Shown: positions 61,889 to 64,000 of the stretch, in pieces
How the letters are laid out: every line of letters starts with the position of its first letter
How positions within the stretch are numbered: position 1 is the first letter of the stretch
NCBI RefSeq assembly: GCF_007000325.2
Contig: NZ_CP117267.1
Location: forward strand, 2,046,001-2,110,000
Direction: 5' to 3'
DNA from: Rhizobium rhododendri
Lineage (GTDB): Bacteria > Pseudomonadota > Alphaproteobacteria > Rhizobiales > Rhizobiaceae
Length of the DNA stretch: 64,000 bases
Translations under genes and position numbers: made by a program
Notes under the pieces: model-generated
The model's input: only the letters and a program-made list of their open reading frames with translations
Database searches by the model: none
Told to the model about the DNA's origin: nothing

Positions 61889-63364
61889 TCAGCGTTCCTT
61901 CTTGCGCTTGCTCGGATAGGGGTTCTTCCGCTTGCGGTTCTCGAACGGATTTTCCGACGCATGGAAATGGATCCGGATCGGCACGCCCGGCATCTCGAAA
62001 TCCTCGCGCAACCCGTTGGTCAGGTAACGGATATAGGATTCCGGCAATGAGTCCGGCCGGGTGCACGAGATCATGAAGCCCGGCGGACGAGCCTTGACCT
62101 GCGTCATGTATTTCAGCTTCAGCCGGCGGCCGGACACGGCGGGTGGCGGATGCTGGACCTGGCGCGCATCCAGCCAGCGATTGAGCTTGGCGGTGGCGAT
62201 GCGCTTGTTCCAGACCTTGTCGGTATCGATGATCGACTGCATCAGCCGGTCGAGGCCATCGCCGGTCTGCCCGGCAATCGTCACGGCACGAATGCCGCGC
62301 GCCTGCGGCAGCAGCCGGTCGGTCTTTTCGCGCAGGTCGGCGAGCACGGTCTGCCGGTCCTCGATCAGGTCCCACTTGTTGAAGGCGATGACGGCAGCAC
62401 GGCCTTCGCGGATGACGAGGTCGACGATCTGCAGGTCCTGCTTTTCGAACGGGATCGTTGCATCGAAGACGATGACCACCGTCTCGGCAAAGCGGATTGC
62501 CCGCAGCGTGTCGGCAACCGACAGCTTTTCGAGCTTCTCGGTGACGCGTGCCTTCCGGCGCATGCCGGCGGTGTCGAACAGCTTGATGGTCCGGCCGCGC
62601 CAGGCCCAGTCGACGGAGATCGAATCGCGGGTGATGCCGGCCTCGGGGCCGACCAGCAGGCGGTCCTGGCCGAGGAAGCGGTTGATCAGCGTCGACTTGC
62701 CGGCATTCGGGCGACCGACGATGGCGACGCGCAGCGGCTTCGTCTCGTCGTAATCGGGCTCTTCTTCCTTCTCGTCGTCGAACACATCGTCGCCGTCGAG
62801 CGGCAGCGAGACATCCGTCTCGGCCACGTCGTCCTCGTCTTCCTCGATTTCCGGCGGATAGGCGCGGTCCTGGCCGATGGCTGCGACGATTGCGTCGTGC
62901 AGGTCGATCATCCCCTGGCCGTGTTCGGCCGAAATCGGGCAAGGATCGCCGAGCCCGAGGGTGAAGGCGTCATAGAAACCGCCATCGGAGCCCTTGGCTT
63001 CCGACTTGTTGGCAACCAGCACGACCGGCTTGCCGCGCCGCCGCAGAAGCTCGCCGAACACCTTGTCGAGCGGCGTCAGGCCATATTTGGCATCGACCAC
63101 GAACAGCGTCAGGTCTGCCTCCTCGATCGCAGCTTCGGTCTGGGCGCGCATCCGGCCCTCGAGCGAATCCTCATGGGCTTCTTCCAGACCGGCCGTGTCG
63201 ATGATGGTGAAATGCAGGTCCATCAGCTTGGCATCGCCCGGACGACGGTCACGGGTGACGCCCGGGGTGTCATCGACGAGCGCCAGCTTCTTGCCAACCA
63301 GGCGGTTGAACAAGGTGGACTTGCCGACGTTCGGGCGACCGACGATCGCAACCGTGAAATTCAT
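61889..63364 (-). CDS. der: Ribosome biogenesis GTPase Der
   Basis: An essential double-G-domain GTPase for 50S assembly. G1 motifs are GRPNVGKST (start of domain 1) and GRPNAGKST (domain 2); both have DTAG and NKxD motifs (NKSE in domain 1, NKWD in domain 2). The C-terminal KH-like domain ends in a basic tail ([17 protein letters not shown]). A roughly 40-residue acidic linker (about 172-212, [14 protein letters not shown] ... [10 protein letters not shown]) separates the G domains. ATG 63364 is chosen by homology, with AAAGGAA upstream. 491 aa. Confidence 0.96.
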   Translation of the reverse strand: MNFTVAIVGRPNVGKSTLFNRLVGKKLALVDDTPGVTRDRRPGDAKLMDLHFTIIDTAGLEEAHEDSLEGRMRAQTEAAIEEADLTLFVVDAKYGLTPLDKVFGELLRRRGKPVVLVANKSEAKGSDGGFYDAFTLGLGDPCPISAEHGQGMIDLHDAIVAAIGQDRAYPPEIEEDEDDVAETDVSLPLDGDDVFDDEKEEEPDYDETKPLRVAIVGRPNAGKSTLINRFLGQDRLLVGPEAGITRDSISVDWAWRGRTIKLFDTAGMRRKARVTEKLEKLSVADTLRAIRFAETVVIVFDATIPFEKQDLQIVDLVIREGRAAVIAFNKWDLIEDRQTVLADLREKTDRLLPQARGIRAVTIAGQTGDGLDRLMQSIIDTDKVWNKRIATAKLNRWLDARQVQHPPPAVSGRRLKLKYMTQVKARPPGFMISCTRPDSLPESYIRYLTNGLREDFEMPGVPIRIHFHASENPFENRKRKNPYPSKRKKER

Positions 63365-63380
63365 GGCGATTGGTGTTCCT

Positions 63381-64000
63381 TTAGCCCTGGGTCTGCGGGG
63401 CTTTGCCCGAAGCTTCGATATTATCAAGCATCATCTGGGCACGATTGGCAATATTGCGGGGTGACTGCTGGTCGCTGACGATGGCCTGGAACCACTGCCG
63501 GGCCTTGGCGAAATCGCCGGCCTTGTAAGCGGAAAGACCCAGGACTTCGCGCGCAGAATGGCGGAAGGCACTAGCCGGCACGGCCATCTCCTCGGCGAGC
63601 GCGGAGACCTGTTGATAAGTCCCGGTGTCGACCAGCAGGAAGGCGGCGCGCAGGCGGGCAGCGTCGGCGATAACGGAGGGAACGCCGGACTGCTTGCTGA
63701 TTGCGGTGAACGCGGCCACGGCACCGGCCGTGTCGCCCTTTTGCGCCTGCAGCGACGCGGCACGCATGCTGGCGAGCAGCGGATAGGCGCCCTTGCCGTC
63801 TTTTTCGATGGCAGAGAGGGCTGCCAGTGCATCGTCGGTCTTGTTCTGGTCGGCCAGCGCCAGCGCGGCGAGAAACTTGTCGCCGTTGTCGCCGGCCTGA
63901 TGGGTTGCCCAGTAGCGATAGCCGACATAGCCGGCCGTCCCGATAACGACCAGCACTGCGAAGCCGATGATCAGGCGGCCGAAACGGCGCCAGACGAACT
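63381..64000 (-). CDS. TPR-type membrane-anchored protein (YfgM-like), 5' end outside window
   Basis: Partial gene; the start lies beyond position 64000. The visible part has an N-terminal membrane helix ([19 protein letters not shown]). It then has TPR-like helical pairs ([52 protein letters not shown]) that would lie in the periplasm. It precedes der with a 16-nt gap, so they are likely one operon. Homologues are linked to the Sec translocon or outer-membrane assembly in other bacteria; that role is inferred. Confidence 0.85.
   Translation of the reverse strand, partial: FVWRRFGRLIIGFAVLVVIGTAGYVGYRYWATHQAGDNGDKFLAALALADQNKTDDALAALSAIEKDGKGAYPLLASMRAASLQAQKGDTAGAVAAFTAISKQSGVPSVIADAARLRAAFLLVDTGTYQQVSALAEEMAVPASAFRHSAREVLGLSAYKAGDFAKARQWFQAIVSDQQSPRNIANRAQMMLDNIEASGKAPQTQG

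Overview
The window looks like chromosomal core sequence from a Rhizobiaceae alphaproteobacterium (Rhizobium, Agrobacterium or Sinorhizobium type). Four things support this: a fused TrpE(G) anthranilate synthase behind a trpL leader ending in Trp-Trp-Trp, a choXWV choline transporter, a NolR-type ArsR regulator, and TGA-N9-TCA iron operators beside a heme receptor. Coding density is high. I saw no rRNA, tRNA, phage, insertion sequence or CRISPR. The last gene runs off the right edge.

Layout. 0-6 kb: Na/phosphate symporter, hemF, and a cca/Nudix/DUF1285 operon. 6-13.5 kb: a MoxR ATPase operon with DUF58, two large membrane proteins and an acetyltransferase. 13.5-18.4 kb: acetyltransferase, glutathionyl-hydroquinone reductase, Nudix, metallophosphoesterase, and an ECF sigma/anti-sigma pair. 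18.5-29.5 kb: leuA with a leucine leader peptide, a BenE-type transporter, a ClpP paralogue, a DUF2076 protein, queF, trpE(G) with trpL, and an ABC-F protein with its own upstream small ORF. 29.6-33 kb: TonB heme receptor and an extensin-like protein. 33-41 kb: fhs, YqhA, a periplasmic protease-like protein, a LuxR regulator, DUF2333, an unknown protein, cytochrome c and thymidine kinase. 41-49 kb: choXWV, a HugZ-like protein, the NolR homologue, an aminotransferase, a lipoprotein hydrolase and an HD-GYP protein. 49-64 kb: adenine deaminase, a toxin-antitoxin pair, an alpha-glucosidase divergent from oppABCDF, a sugar kinase, a SnoaL-like protein, a glycosyltransferase, der and a TPR protein.

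The most informative signals lie between genes. leuA and trpE(G) both carry short leader peptides rich in the cognate amino acid. In both, the predicted -10 box ends exactly 8 nt before the ATG, which implies leaderless transcripts. The ABC-F gene has a 23-codon ORF behind a strong ribosome-binding site, plus a 9-bp inverted repeat that can cover the ABC-F ribosome-binding region. That is the layout expected of translation attenuation, and I do not recognise it as described for this gene. The MoxR operon encodes three consecutive von Willebrand-like proteins, two with intact and one with a degraded metal-binding motif.
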